From Pseudomonadota bacterium (GTDB lineage Bacteria > Pseudomonadota > Gammaproteobacteria > Burkholderiales > Eutrophovitaceae): DNA of 64,000 nt. Shown in pieces: positions 56,109-63,799 of this stretch. Made by a program: the position numbers and the translations under genes. The DNA is taken from NCBI GenBank assembly GCA_027624715.1, contig JAQBTV010000002.1, positions 204,029-268,028 of the forward strand. The letters are read 5' to 3'. The stretch's first letter is position 1; each line of letters starts with the position of its first letter. The notes under the pieces were generated by a model, which was not told where the DNA came from, did no database searches, and was given only the letters and a program-made list of their open reading frames with translations.

Positions 56109-56987
56109 ATGTCAGTTGAGAGTATAAATGGCCACAACAGTGGAATGCTTTGGGGGCTCCTTGCATCGGTACTGCTGCACGTGCTCGTCGTTCTTACGTT
56201 GCCGGGATTTGAAGTTAGGTTTGACGATCAGAGGGATTTTCTAACTGTTCAGATCGACTCGACTTCCGAACCTGAGCTCTTCAAAACGGTTAAACCAGAG
56301 CCAGAAAAGGTGATCGAACCGGTTATTCCGTCGGTGCCAGTGGCGCCTAAGCCCGCTAAACGAAGTATTCAGCCTCAAAGACAATCAGAACGGGTGTCGA
56401 CTGCGGTCGTTCCACCTGTTCCTAATGTGCCGCAAGAGAGCGTTCCCGATAATATACCTGTGCTGCAGGCTCCTAAGCGGACATCGTCGGTAATTCTTCA
56501 ACGACCAGAACTAGATAATCCAATTAGGCGTAGGCAGACGAACAATCTAGCCGCGCCTCCGCGGCCTGTGGCTCCGGTTGAGCCTCTGACTGCGGTTGAG
56601 CCTGTAGTGCCAGTGGCGCCTCTGACTGCGGTTGAGCCTGTGGTGCCAGTGGCGCCTAAGGTTGACAGGCAATTGGAACTTGAAGCTGTTGAGGGGTATC
56701 GTAGACAAGTGCACGCTTCATTGCAGCAATTACTTCAAGCAGATCAAAGGCTGGGTCGTTCAAAAGTAGATGAGAAACATAAAGGAGCAAAATTTAAGAT
56801 TAGTATCAGCTTTGATGATCAAGGGGAAATCATTGACTGGAAAGTTACAGAAGAGAGTCAATTTAAGTGGCTTGATAACTACTATTTGAAATTAATTAAA
56901 CGGTTGGTCGACAAAGGGGAGTTTCCGGCGCCACCGGTTGAGCGGTTGACTACTACAGTTGTGACTATTCCAATTGAGGTGAAGTAA
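56109..56987 (+). CDS. TonB/TolA-like energy transducer
   Basis: A protein of about 292 aa with one N-terminal transmembrane anchor (GLLASVLLHVLVVLTLPGF), then a Pro/Val-rich linker (residues ~50-195) with a 12-residue repeat. A C-terminal TonB-like domain follows (VEGYRRQVHASLQQLLQADQRLG...ISISFDDQGEIIDWKVTEES, ending RLTTTVVTIPIEVK). It would couple the proton gradient to an outer-membrane receptor. I chose ATG 56109 (MSVESINGHN); TTG 56067 is in frame. No exbBD or receptor is adjacent. It diverges from pqqA and may lead an operon with the iminopeptidase and two-component genes. Confidence 0.75.
   Translation: MSVESINGHNSGMLWGLLASVLLHVLVVLTLPGFEVRFDDQRDFLTVQIDSTSEPELFKTVKPEPEKVIEPVIPSVPVAPKPAKRSIQPQRQSERVSTAVVPPVPNVPQESVPDNIPVLQAPKRTSSVILQRPELDNPIRRRQTNNLAAPPRPVAPVEPLTAVEPVVPVAPLTAVEPVVPVAPKVDRQLELEAVEGYRRQVHASLQQLLQADQRLGRSKVDEKHKGAKFKISISFDDQGEIIDWKVTEESQFKWLDNYYLKLIKRLVDKGEFPAPPVERLTTTVVTIPIEVK
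56583..56654 (+). repeat. 36-bp tandem repeat inside the TonB-like linker
   Basis: Two head-to-tail 36-bp units (56583-56618, 56619-56654) with one mismatch, encoding PLTAVEPVVPVA twice. It is consistent with slippage or recombination in a flexible periplasmic linker. Confidence 0.9.
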
Positions 56988-57015
56988 ATTTAATCTCTGT
57001 AAACCTATAAAAAAC

Positions 57016-57972
57016 GTGCCTATTTATCCAGAAATAAAACCGTACTTCAATAAGTTAATCGATACCAAAGATGGGCATCAGATTTATGTGGAGCGTAGCG
57101 GGCAGGCAGAGGGGATACCTGTTATTTTTCTGCATGGAGGGCCCGGGAGCAGTACTAACGCCAATCATCGGCGATATTTTGATCCCGCATTCTTTGATAT
57201 CGTCTTGTTTGATCAGCGCGGTTGTGGCCAGTCAAAGCCTCTTGGATTAACAGAAAACAATACGACAGCGCATCTGGTTGAGGATATTAAATTGATTAGA
57301 CACACTTTGGGCCTCACAAAAAAGGCGGTGATTTTCGGGGGCTCATGGGGGAGTGCTCTAGCGCTGGCTTATGCTGCTAAGTATGGAGAAGTGGTAGAAG
57401 CCCTAGTTTTGCGTGGAATTTTTCTCGGGTCGCGCGAGGAGGTACTTTGGTACATCGATGAGTTGAAGCGTTTTATTCCTGAAGCGCATAAAGAATTAAC
57501 CTGGGATATTGATGGTGATTTAGTCGACCATTACCATGCTAGGGTTAATTCGATGGATCAAGCACTCGCAAGCGAAGCATCTCGTCGTTGGGACGAATAT
57601 GAAACACAGACTATGTTGATTGGCAGTGACGTAGGGGATCAAAAACAAGAGTCAATGCGTACGCGAACTGATGCTGAATTAGCCCGATCTCGTGTGCAAC
57701 TCCATTATCTCAAACATGGTTGTTTTTTTGAAAAGGATGAGCTACTGGAAAAGGCTCGATCCATAAATAATCGGACCATCATTGTGCAAGGTGGAATAGA
57801 TATGATTTGTCCACCAATCACTGCTCATCGGTTGCATGAGGCACTGCCTGACTCAAAGTTGAACATTGTTGGTACCGGTGGCCATGGGGCTTGGCAATCA
57901 AAAATCGCTGAGGCGCTATTAAATGAAATGGAGTTGCTTAAAAAACAACTTCACATGAATTATGGGTATTAG
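57016..57972 (+). CDS. pip: prolyl iminopeptidase
   Basis: A 318-aa alpha/beta hydrolase of family S33: FLHGGPGSST, DQRGCGQSKPLGLTENNTT and nucleophile Ser110 in GGSWGSALALAYA; the C-terminal His is in GTGGHGAWQS. It removes N-terminal proline from peptides. The start is GTG 57016. The last 11 bp overlap the histidine kinase gene, indicating coupling. Its place next to the PQQ genes is suggestive of peptide trimming but unproven. Confidence 0.93.
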   Translation: MPIYPEIKPYFNKLIDTKDGHQIYVERSGQAEGIPVIFLHGGPGSSTNANHRRYFDPAFFDIVLFDQRGCGQSKPLGLTENNTTAHLVEDIKLIRHTLGLTKKAVIFGGSWGSALALAYAAKYGEVVEALVLRGIFLGSREEVLWYIDELKRFIPEAHKELTWDIDGDLVDHYHARVNSMDQALASEASRRWDEYETQTMLIGSDVGDQKQESMRTRTDAELARSRVQLHYLKHGCFFEKDELLEKARSINNRTIIVQGGIDMICPPITAHRLHEALPDSKLNIVGTGGHGAWQSKIAEALLNEMELLKKQLHMNYGY

Positions 57973-59692
57973 GTTTCGAGTCAATGTGGCGATTTCTTTT
58001 ATCGCTGTTATTTTCCTCGTGGTTACGGCTTTTATTCTGATTGACGATAGGCGTCAATCAATCAATGAGGAGATAGAAGCTGGGACAAGGGTTACGGTTC
58101 ATTTGTTAGAGTCTGTTGCACTGAGTTCCTTCCCATTAATGAAAGGAACTGATCCGGTTGAAGGGCTTGCTAGATTTTTGAAAAAAGCCGGTCGAGTACG
58201 TGCAAATGAGATCAAGCTCTATGATCAAGTAGGAGCGCTCGTTTACGAATCCCCTCCATCTGAGTACAAACAAGGTCGTTGGGCGCCCGCGTGGTTTTCA
58301 CATTTAATGGCTCCCAGAGATCGAAGCTTCCGACTTAATTTACCCTTTGGTTTAATTGTTATTACGCCAGACTCCTCAAGGTCGGTCTTGGACGCTTGGG
58401 ATGATCTCAAGCATTTTGGTTTGATATTGCTGATATTTTTTGTCATTTTGAATTTGGTTATTTTTGGTCTGTTGGGTCGAGCGATGCTCCCGTTAAAGGG
58501 GATCCTGTCTGGCATGTCGCTTTTGGAAAAAGGGGATTTGTCGACAAGGCTTCCCGAATATCGGTTACCCGAATTTAATGTTATTGGGCATACGTTTAAT
58601 CGTATGGCAACAACCTTACATGACGCGCTAGCTCAGAACGCAAGACTTGCGTTGGTGGCACAACAATCGAGTGATGCAATTGTGATTGTTGATTTAGATT
58701 GGAAGGTGTCATTTTGGAATCCCTCTGCGGAACGGTTATTTGGTTTCAGTTCTTATGAAATTTTAGGGCGACCTATCGATACGATTGTGCCTCATGAGAT
58801 CATTGCGCAACATATGTCGATGCAAGAACGTGTGTCAACGTCTCGAAAGATAGAGCAATATGAAAGTCAAAGGCTTAAGAAAAATGGTGAGGTTGTGGAT
58901 GTGGAGGTTTCAGTCGCGCCACTTGTGGACCCTGAGACGAAACAATTGATGGGGCAAATCAGCGTGCTGCGTGATATGACGGATTATAAAAGTCGGATTT
59001 TTGCTGAGATGGAGTTACAGCAAAATAAACGGTTGACGCATATTATCCAAGAGAAGTTGGAGGAGGAGCGTAAATCTATAGCCAGAGAGCTTCACGATGA
59101 AATGGGTCAGAATCTAACCGCAATCAAAACAATCGGCATGGCGATCGCGAATCGCGATTCTGATGAGAAGTCAATTACGCGTCAGAATGCACTCACAATT
59201 GTCGAGGTGACCTCTCGTATTTACGACATGGTCCATTCGATCATTCGTGAATTAAGACCGAGCGCGCTTGATCATTTGGGTCTCGAGGATGCAATTTTAG
59301 AGCTATGTGAGCGGTATCGTAGGGCCGACCCTGACCTGGAGCTGAAGTTAGATTTTGACATTAGCCTCAATCGCTGGGATGAGTACGTCAATATTACAGT
59401 TTATCGAGTGATACAAGAGTGCCTCACGAACGCCGCCAAACACGCGGGTGCGAATAGGATATCGGTTACCGTTTCTAATCTTCTGGTTGAGTCAAATCTT
59501 GCTCGGATCGTGATTAAGGTCCAAGATGACGGGAAAGGTCTTGATGTCGATATATCAGAATCAAGGCGTTTTGGTCTACTTGGGATGAGGGAGCGAGTCC
59601 AAGCGTTTAATGGTGATATACAGATTGAGTCAGACTCAAGCGCAGGAACGCTCATTACGGCGTACATGATGGTCAAGGTGGACAGTGATTAA
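57962..59692 (+). CDS. membrane PAS histidine kinase (NarX/UhpB type, HisKA_3)
   Basis: A 576-aa sensor: TM1 (~9-27), periplasmic domain (~28-150), TM2 (~152-172), HAMP (~172-225), PAS (~230-340, SSDAIVIVDLDWKVSFWNPSAERLFGF), then HisKA_3 with His378 in ARELHDEMGQ. The ATPase has an N box ECLTNAAKHA (487-496) and G boxes DDGKG and GLLGMRERV. It begins inside the pip 3' end and precedes the response regulator by 27 bp. The signal is unknown; similar pairs control PQQ-dependent alcohol oxidation in pseudomonads. Confidence 0.92.
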   Translation: MGIRFRVNVAISFIAVIFLVVTAFILIDDRRQSINEEIEAGTRVTVHLLESVALSSFPLMKGTDPVEGLARFLKKAGRVRANEIKLYDQVGALVYESPPSEYKQGRWAPAWFSHLMAPRDRSFRLNLPFGLIVITPDSSRSVLDAWDDLKHFGLILLIFFVILNLVIFGLLGRAMLPLKGILSGMSLLEKGDLSTRLPEYRLPEFNVIGHTFNRMATTLHDALAQNARLALVAQQSSDAIVIVDLDWKVSFWNPSAERLFGFSSYEILGRPIDTIVPHEIIAQHMSMQERVSTSRKIEQYESQRLKKNGEVVDVEVSVAPLVDPETKQLMGQISVLRDMTDYKSRIFAEMELQQNKRLTHIIQEKLEEERKSIARELHDEMGQNLTAIKTIGMAIANRDSDEKSITRQNALTIVEVTSRIYDMVHSIIRELRPSALDHLGLEDAILELCERYRRADPDLELKLDFDISLNRWDEYVNITVYRVIQECLTNAAKHAGANRISVTVSNLLVESNLARIVIKVQDDGKGLDVDISESRRFGLLGMRERVQAFNGDIQIESDSSAGTLITAYMMVKVDSD

Positions 59693-59719
59693 GGTATGTA
59701 ATCAACTTTCGAGGGATGC

Positions 59720-60364
59720 ATGGCGGCTGAAGTGATACGGGTAATGCTCGTTGACGATCATGCGGTCGTGCGAATGGGTTTTAAGCTTTTGCTTGAGGGA
59801 TCTCAGGGTATATCGGTCGTTGCAGAGGCTGATAGTGGGGAGGAGGCTGTTCGTACCTTTCAAGTGCATAAGCCTGATGTTTTGGTTATGGATATTTCGA
59901 TGCCTGGGATCGGTGGATTAGAAGCTATTGACCGGGTGTTGGCGAAGGAGGCTCATCAAAAAATTTTGGTGCTCTCTGGGCATGAAGACGTGATGCATGC
60001 GAGGCGAGTACTCAAAGCCGGCGCGATTGGGTACCTTACTAAGCGCAGCGCTGCGGACGTGCTGATAGATGCAGTGAAAACAGTTTTTCGTGGTAAGACC
60101 TACCTTGAGCCGCAAATTGCTCAAGAGCTTGCCGTGCAGCAGGTTACGGGTGATAAGGATCCCGTTGATAGTTTGAGCGAGAAGGAATTCAAAGTATTTA
60201 TTGCGCTTGCCAAAGGTCAATCGGTGCAGCATATTGCTGAGATCATGTCTTTGAGTCCTCGAACTGTCGGTACGCATCTCTACAACATCAAGCAGAAACT
60301 CAGCGCATCCAACAGTGCAGAGTTGGCTATTGTCGCAATGAAGTCCGGTTTGCTTGATATATAA
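59720..60364 (+). CDS. NarL/FixJ-type response regulator
   Basis: A 214-aa regulator: receiver domain with acidic pocket VDDH (D12, D13) and phosphoacceptor Asp58 (LVMDISMPG), then a LuxR-type HTH (LSEKEFKVFIALAKGQSVQHIAEIMSLSPRTVGTHLYNIKQKL, ~151-193). ATG 59720. It is the partner of the preceding kinase and lies 156 bp before the second pqqA, which makes that gene a natural target. Confidence 0.95.
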   Translation: MAAEVIRVMLVDDHAVVRMGFKLLLEGSQGISVVAEADSGEEAVRTFQVHKPDVLVMDISMPGIGGLEAIDRVLAKEAHQKILVLSGHEDVMHARRVLKAGAIGYLTKRSAADVLIDAVKTVFRGKTYLEPQIAQELAVQQVTGDKDPVDSLSEKEFKVFIALAKGQSVQHIAEIMSLSPRTVGTHLYNIKQKLSASNSAELAIVAMKSGLLDI

Positions 60365-60405
60365 CTTAATGTTTATAAATGTATATTTATATTTTTTGGT
60401 TATAT

Positions 60406-60424
60406 TCTAATGATTTTCATTAGG
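60406..60424. promoter_or_regulatory. Fur-like palindrome upstream of the second pqqA
   Basis: Perfect 7-bp inverted repeat CTAATGA-TTT-TCATTAG (60407-60423). The reverse strand CCTAATGAAAATCATTAGA matches 14 of 19 bases of the Fur consensus. It resembles the box at 56025 (shared ATGATTwTCATTAG). It sits 97 bp before the pqqA start. Could equally be the site of the neighbouring response regulator. Confidence 0.55.
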
Positions 60425-60455
60425 CTTATTTAAGAAAAGTCTGAATTGCTTTGCT

Positions 60456-60478
60456 GGTTGAGATATGGATAATCAACC
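60456..60478 (+). promoter_or_regulatory. inverted repeat in the leader of the second pqqA
   Basis: GGTTGA (60456-60461) and TCAACC (60473-60478) face each other across 11 bp, 42 bp before the start codon. It may be an operator or a mRNA-stabilising stem. Function is a guess. Confidence 0.35.
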
Positions 60479-60520
60479 CTAGCCAGAAACACTCGATTAA
60501 TAACAAACAAGGAGATGAAT

Positions 60521-60592
60521 ATGTGGAGCAAGCCTGAGTACACAGAAATGCGTTTTGGTTTTGAAGTAACAATGTATATCGCAAATCGTTAA
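60521..60592 (+). CDS. pqqA: PQQ precursor peptide PqqA (second, free-standing copy)
   Basis: A second 23-residue PqqA, starting [13 protein letters not shown] and keeping Glu15 and Tyr19 (GFEVTMY). It differs from the operon copy only at residue 3 (Ser for Thr), while nine other codons differ synonymously, so the peptide is under selection and the duplication is not recent. AAGGAG lies 6 bp before ATG 60521; the in-frame ATG 60515 abuts that site and is unlikely. A strong terminator at 60614 ends the transcript, so it is monocistronic. It follows the two-component genes. Confidence 0.96.
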   Translation: MWSKPEYTEMRFGFEVTMYIANR

Positions 60593-60613
60593 TTTGATTT
60601 GAGAAGTAATACA

Positions 60614-60643
60614 AAAAAAGGCCGCCTTTGGGCGGCCTTTTTT
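60614..60643 (+). terminator. strong rho-independent terminator after the second pqqA
   Basis: GGCCGCC pairs with GGCGGCC across a TTTG loop, extended by A/T pairs and followed by six T. It should stop transcription before the cytochrome b561 gene. Confidence 0.9.
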
Positions 60644-60741
60644 ATTGATGGGTGGTTAGCACTTTGATGTGATCAGAGTATAGTTTTAACGCTAGCCCGT
60701 ATTAATTTTTTTGTAACGATAAGACCGGGGAGACGGCCAAT

Positions 60742-61278
60742 ATGATTTTTCGACAAGAGCGTTATAACAAGTTCTCAATACTGCTTCATTGGGTGGTTGC
60801 TCTAATCGTGTTGACTTTAGTTGCTCTAGGTATGTATATGCATGATATTCCCAAGGGCCATCCAGATCGAGCTTTCTTTTTTAATTTGCATAAATCTATC
60901 GGGTTAACAGCAGGAATACTGATGTTGGTTCGATTATGGTGGCGACACAAGAATCCACCACCCGCGCTGCCGTCATCAGTGCCTAGATGGCAGGTTTTTA
61001 TGTCCAAGTTGTCACATGGCCTGCTTTATTTATGCCTCATTGCAATGCCTATCGTAGGTTTTTCTGCGTCACAATTTACTAAATATGGCGTCACGTATTT
61101 TGGTCTATTTAAAATACCTCCGATGGGTCCCAATGATCCAGTTATTCGTGATTTTTTGCAATCGATCCACCATGATTTAGCGCAGGTGCTGATGGTGTTG
61201 GTGGGTATCCATATTCTTGCTGCGCTTTATCATTGGTTGGTTCTCCGAGACGGTGTTATCAGACGTATGTTGCATTAA
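60742..61278 (+). CDS. cytochrome b561
   Basis: A 178-aa four-helix membrane cytochrome: RYNKFSILLHWVVALIVLTLVALGMYMHD, then FFNLHKSIGLTAGILMLVRLWWRHKNPPP, LSHGLLYLCLIAMPIVGF and IHHDLAQVLMVLVGIHILAALYHWLVLRD, with haem His in each. It is like YceJ/CybB proteins that link periplasmic donors and the quinone pool. GGGGAG precedes the ATG. Position after pqqA suggests a role in PQQ-linked electron flow; this is inferred. Confidence 0.92.
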   Translation: MIFRQERYNKFSILLHWVVALIVLTLVALGMYMHDIPKGHPDRAFFFNLHKSIGLTAGILMLVRLWWRHKNPPPALPSSVPRWQVFMSKLSHGLLYLCLIAMPIVGFSASQFTKYGVTYFGLFKIPPMGPNDPVIRDFLQSIHHDLAQVLMVLVGIHILAALYHWLVLRDGVIRRMLH

Positions 61279-61458
61279 CGTGGTTATTGCAGCGCACGAT
61301 AAAAACAGAGAAAAGTTGTTCGTATAAAGATATCCCAAATATACCTATTGGAATAATCTCTTTAATTTTCCCAAGTTCCTATGATTGTTCTTTACATTTC
61401 CCAGTTTTAGTCGGATATTTAAACTTGCTTGGTCGCATTATTTGACTCAGGCATGCGC

Positions 61459-61517
61459 TAAAAAGTAATTTTAATGATAATAAAAAGCAATAAAAAGTAG
61501 TCGTTAGTTTGTAACGA
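61459..61517 (+). promoter_or_regulatory. phased repeats and inverted repeat upstream of the amidohydrolase
   Basis: The heptamer TAAAAAG occurs at 61459, 61481 and 61491, 22 and 10 bp apart, close to whole helical turns. TCGTTA/TAACGA arms (61501-61506, 61512-61517) follow. A Fur-like half (TAATGATAAT, 61472-61481) overlaps. The region lies 60-120 bp before ATG 61578, a likely promoter. Regulator unknown. Confidence 0.4.
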
Positions 61518-61577
61518 GGAGAGGGGATGCGCTAGCAAGCGTGTTTCTAGGATTACATAACTATTAGGGAGAAAATT

Positions 61578-63110
61578 ATGGGTATGACAGAAAGACCATC
61601 TGGTTGGCTGACTGACCGAGAGTTAGAAGATTGTTTGCCTGCAGATCGGGCAGCTTTTGAGTCTCCAGTGCCGACTCAAATTGTTTCTAACGGCGAATAC
61701 AATCCGCCACCTCAGTCTGCACAGCAAAAGCAAGTCGAAGGACTTCTTAAAGAGTACACCGATAAGTTGTCAAAGCATCAAGGTGTTGATCGACGCACGT
61801 TTCTTAAGTCATCATCTGGATTCGCTGCAGCATTCTTAGCCATGAATGAAGTGTTTGGTCCTGTATTTAACGTGACTGAAGTAGAGGCGGCAGACAAAGA
61901 GTTCTCGTATGAGCGCTCGAAACGACTCTCCAGTCAGTTTATTTTCGATGATCAAACTCACTTCCTTCGTGATGATTTTGATAAAGAGGGACTGATGGGG
62001 CTGGGAAATTATGCGTTGGAACATTGGAATCCTGGAATGGCATCGAAGCCAATGACGCTTGCCCGGTATAAGTTTGAAAACTATCTTAAAGAAATTTATA
62101 TGGATAGTGATACGAAAGTTGCTTTACTCACCAGCGCGCCATTTGACGATGAAAGCTGGCACCTTTTGTACAATAATCAAATGGCTGATGCTCGAGCCTT
62201 AGTTAACGATATTTCCGGCAGCCAGCGTATGCTTGCCCACTCAGTCATCACTCCAGGAAAAGAGGGCTGGATGGATGAGGTGGATGAGGCCATTGAGTTG
62301 TATCGTCCCGACTCATGGAAAGGTTATACGATTGGTGACCCGTTATCACCCACAAAGAATAATACGGCGTGGAGGCTTGATGACGAGAAGCTAATGTATC
62401 CGTTCTATGAGAAGGCTATTAACGCCGGCATCAATACCATTTGTATTCATAAAGGGTTGTTACCGAGAGATTATGAAGAATCATGGCCAGGTGTCTGGCA
62501 GCATGCAACTGTTGATGATGTGTTGAAAGCCGCTACGGATTGGCCAGGTATTAACTTCGTGATTTATCATGGGGCGCTTCGAATTTTCTTAGAAGACCCC
62601 TCTCATGATCTTGCGAAGTTTGATGAGACCGGGCGGATTGATTGGACCACGGACCTTGCGAACCTTGTTCAAGAGCATGGTCTACGCAATGTATATGGTG
62701 AATTGGGTACCACGTTTGCGACTTCTGCAGTGGCTAACCCTCGCTTTGCAGCTGCGATTGTGGGCACCATGCTTAATGGTATGGGGTCGGATCGTGTTGT
62801 TTGGGGTACTGACTCGGTTTGGTACGGATCACCCCAGTGGCAAATCGAGGCTATGAGACGCCTTGAGATACCAGAGGACATGATGAAGAAACAGGGTTGG
62901 AAGATAAAACTTGGGGGGGACGATAGTGCAATTAAGCGTCAAATCTTTGGTTTGAATTCTGCAAATCTATACAACTACAACATCACTGCTGATGTCCTTG
63001 AAAACTTAGGCCACGATAAACTTGCAGAGATGAAGGATGTTTATCTTGCAGAAGGCATTGAAAGAAATAATCGTTTTTACGGTTACGTCAACAAAAACAA
63101 GCAAGCCTAA
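61578..63110 (+). CDS. Tat-exported amidohydrolase-family protein (TIM barrel)
   Basis: A 510-aa protein. A 70-residue N-terminal region (MGMTERPSGWLTDRELEDCLP) precedes a twin-arginine motif DRRTFLK (71-77) and a hydrophobic segment (GFAAAFLAMNEVFGPVF). The rest is an Amidohydro_2-like barrel: FIFDDQTHFL, NTICIHKGLLPRDYEES, NFVIYHGALRIF, VYGELGTTFATSA and VVWGTDSVWYGSPQWQI. Metal ligands probably come from the DDQTH, HKG, YHG and GTDS segments. The substrate is unknown. GGGAG lies upstream, and a terminator follows. It may belong to the PQQ region. Confidence 0.85.
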   Translation: MGMTERPSGWLTDRELEDCLPADRAAFESPVPTQIVSNGEYNPPPQSAQQKQVEGLLKEYTDKLSKHQGVDRRTFLKSSSGFAAAFLAMNEVFGPVFNVTEVEAADKEFSYERSKRLSSQFIFDDQTHFLRDDFDKEGLMGLGNYALEHWNPGMASKPMTLARYKFENYLKEIYMDSDTKVALLTSAPFDDESWHLLYNNQMADARALVNDISGSQRMLAHSVITPGKEGWMDEVDEAIELYRPDSWKGYTIGDPLSPTKNNTAWRLDDEKLMYPFYEKAINAGINTICIHKGLLPRDYEESWPGVWQHATVDDVLKAATDWPGINFVIYHGALRIFLEDPSHDLAKFDETGRIDWTTDLANLVQEHGLRNVYGELGTTFATSAVANPRFAAAIVGTMLNGMGSDRVVWGTDSVWYGSPQWQIEAMRRLEIPEDMMKKQGWKIKLGGDDSAIKRQIFGLNSANLYNYNITADVLENLGHDKLAEMKDVYLAEGIERNNRFYGYVNKNKQA

Positions 63111-63128
63111 TTGGCTAGCTGAAGCTGC

Positions 63129-63158
63129 AACCCCTGGGCGTTTACCCAGGGGTTTTTT
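63129..63158 (+). terminator. rho-independent terminator after the amidohydrolase gene
   Basis: AACCCCTGGG (63129-63138) pairs perfectly with CCCAGGGGTT (63145-63154) over a six-base loop, followed by a T run to 63158. It is 18 bp beyond the stop. Confidence 0.92.
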
Positions 63159-63331
63159 ACTTGCGTAATCATTGATTCTAATATTCAGCGCAATAAGAAT
63201 GTCTTTTGCAGATCCACAAATTGCATGCGTGTCCTGTTGTGACCAAACATGCACCCAAACCGTTTCACGATTGCACGACAAACTTATCAGTCAATTTTCC
63301 AGCGGGCGAGACAGTTAAATTCTTTTGATCT

Positions 63332-63799
63332 CTATGTTGAACTAACACTTGTCGCACAGTCATTACACAAGCAACTCATCTCTAACTGTGGGCTCACTAA
63401 TTTGAATCCTTTGAGCTGTATATTTTTCTTGAGGGTAGACATTAAAGCTTTATCAATGTTGATTTCACTGACCCGATGACAGCTCCCACAGATTAAAAAC
63501 TGTGGAACCTCATGGGTGTGATTACAGGTGATGTGAGAACAGGCAATAAATTTATTTGCTGTGCTCAATTTATGGATCAGTTGATTTTCGGTGAGAAATT
63601 CTAAAATACGATATATAGACATTGGCTGTAATACTTCATCGAACTCACGTTTGATCTCATCGATAACGTCGTATGCTGATAGAGCCTTCTGCGCTTTCAC
63701 GAGTTCGTATAAAACTTGCTTTCGCTTTGGCGTCAAGCGAATCCCATGAGCCAGGCAATGTTCCTCTGCGTGGCTAAGAACTGATTCTATGTTGGCCAT
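63332..63799 (-). CDS. zur: Fur-family zinc regulator, Zur-like
   Basis: A 155-aa Fur-family repressor: winged helix with RLTPKRKQVLYELVKAQKALSAYDVIDEI and SIYRILEFLTENQLIHKL, then metal-binding Cys pairs C104/C107 (CGSC) and C145/C148 (CNDC), and a His/Cys-rich CSHITCNHTHEV. The pattern is Zur rather than Fur. It controls zinc uptake and zinc-independent ribosomal proteins in relatives. No znu genes are in the window. Upstream 63800-64000 holds no recognised gene. Confidence 0.88.
   Translation of the reverse strand: MANIESVLSHAEEHCLAHGIRLTPKRKQVLYELVKAQKALSAYDVIDEIKREFDEVLQPMSIYRILEFLTENQLIHKLSTANKFIACSHITCNHTHEVPQFLICGSCHRVSEINIDKALMSTLKKNIQLKGFKLVSPQLEMSCLCNDCATSVSST

Noticed and set aside
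61472..61490. Third Fur box before the amidohydrolase
   Set aside because: Only one half matches well; the rest is A-rich. It is mentioned within the regulatory feature but not called as a separate site.
63006..63281. Reverse-strand ORF of 91 codons between the amidohydrolase and zur
   Set aside because: It overlaps the end of the amidohydrolase gene and its terminator, has no ribosome site and no recognisable family; taken as a shadow frame.
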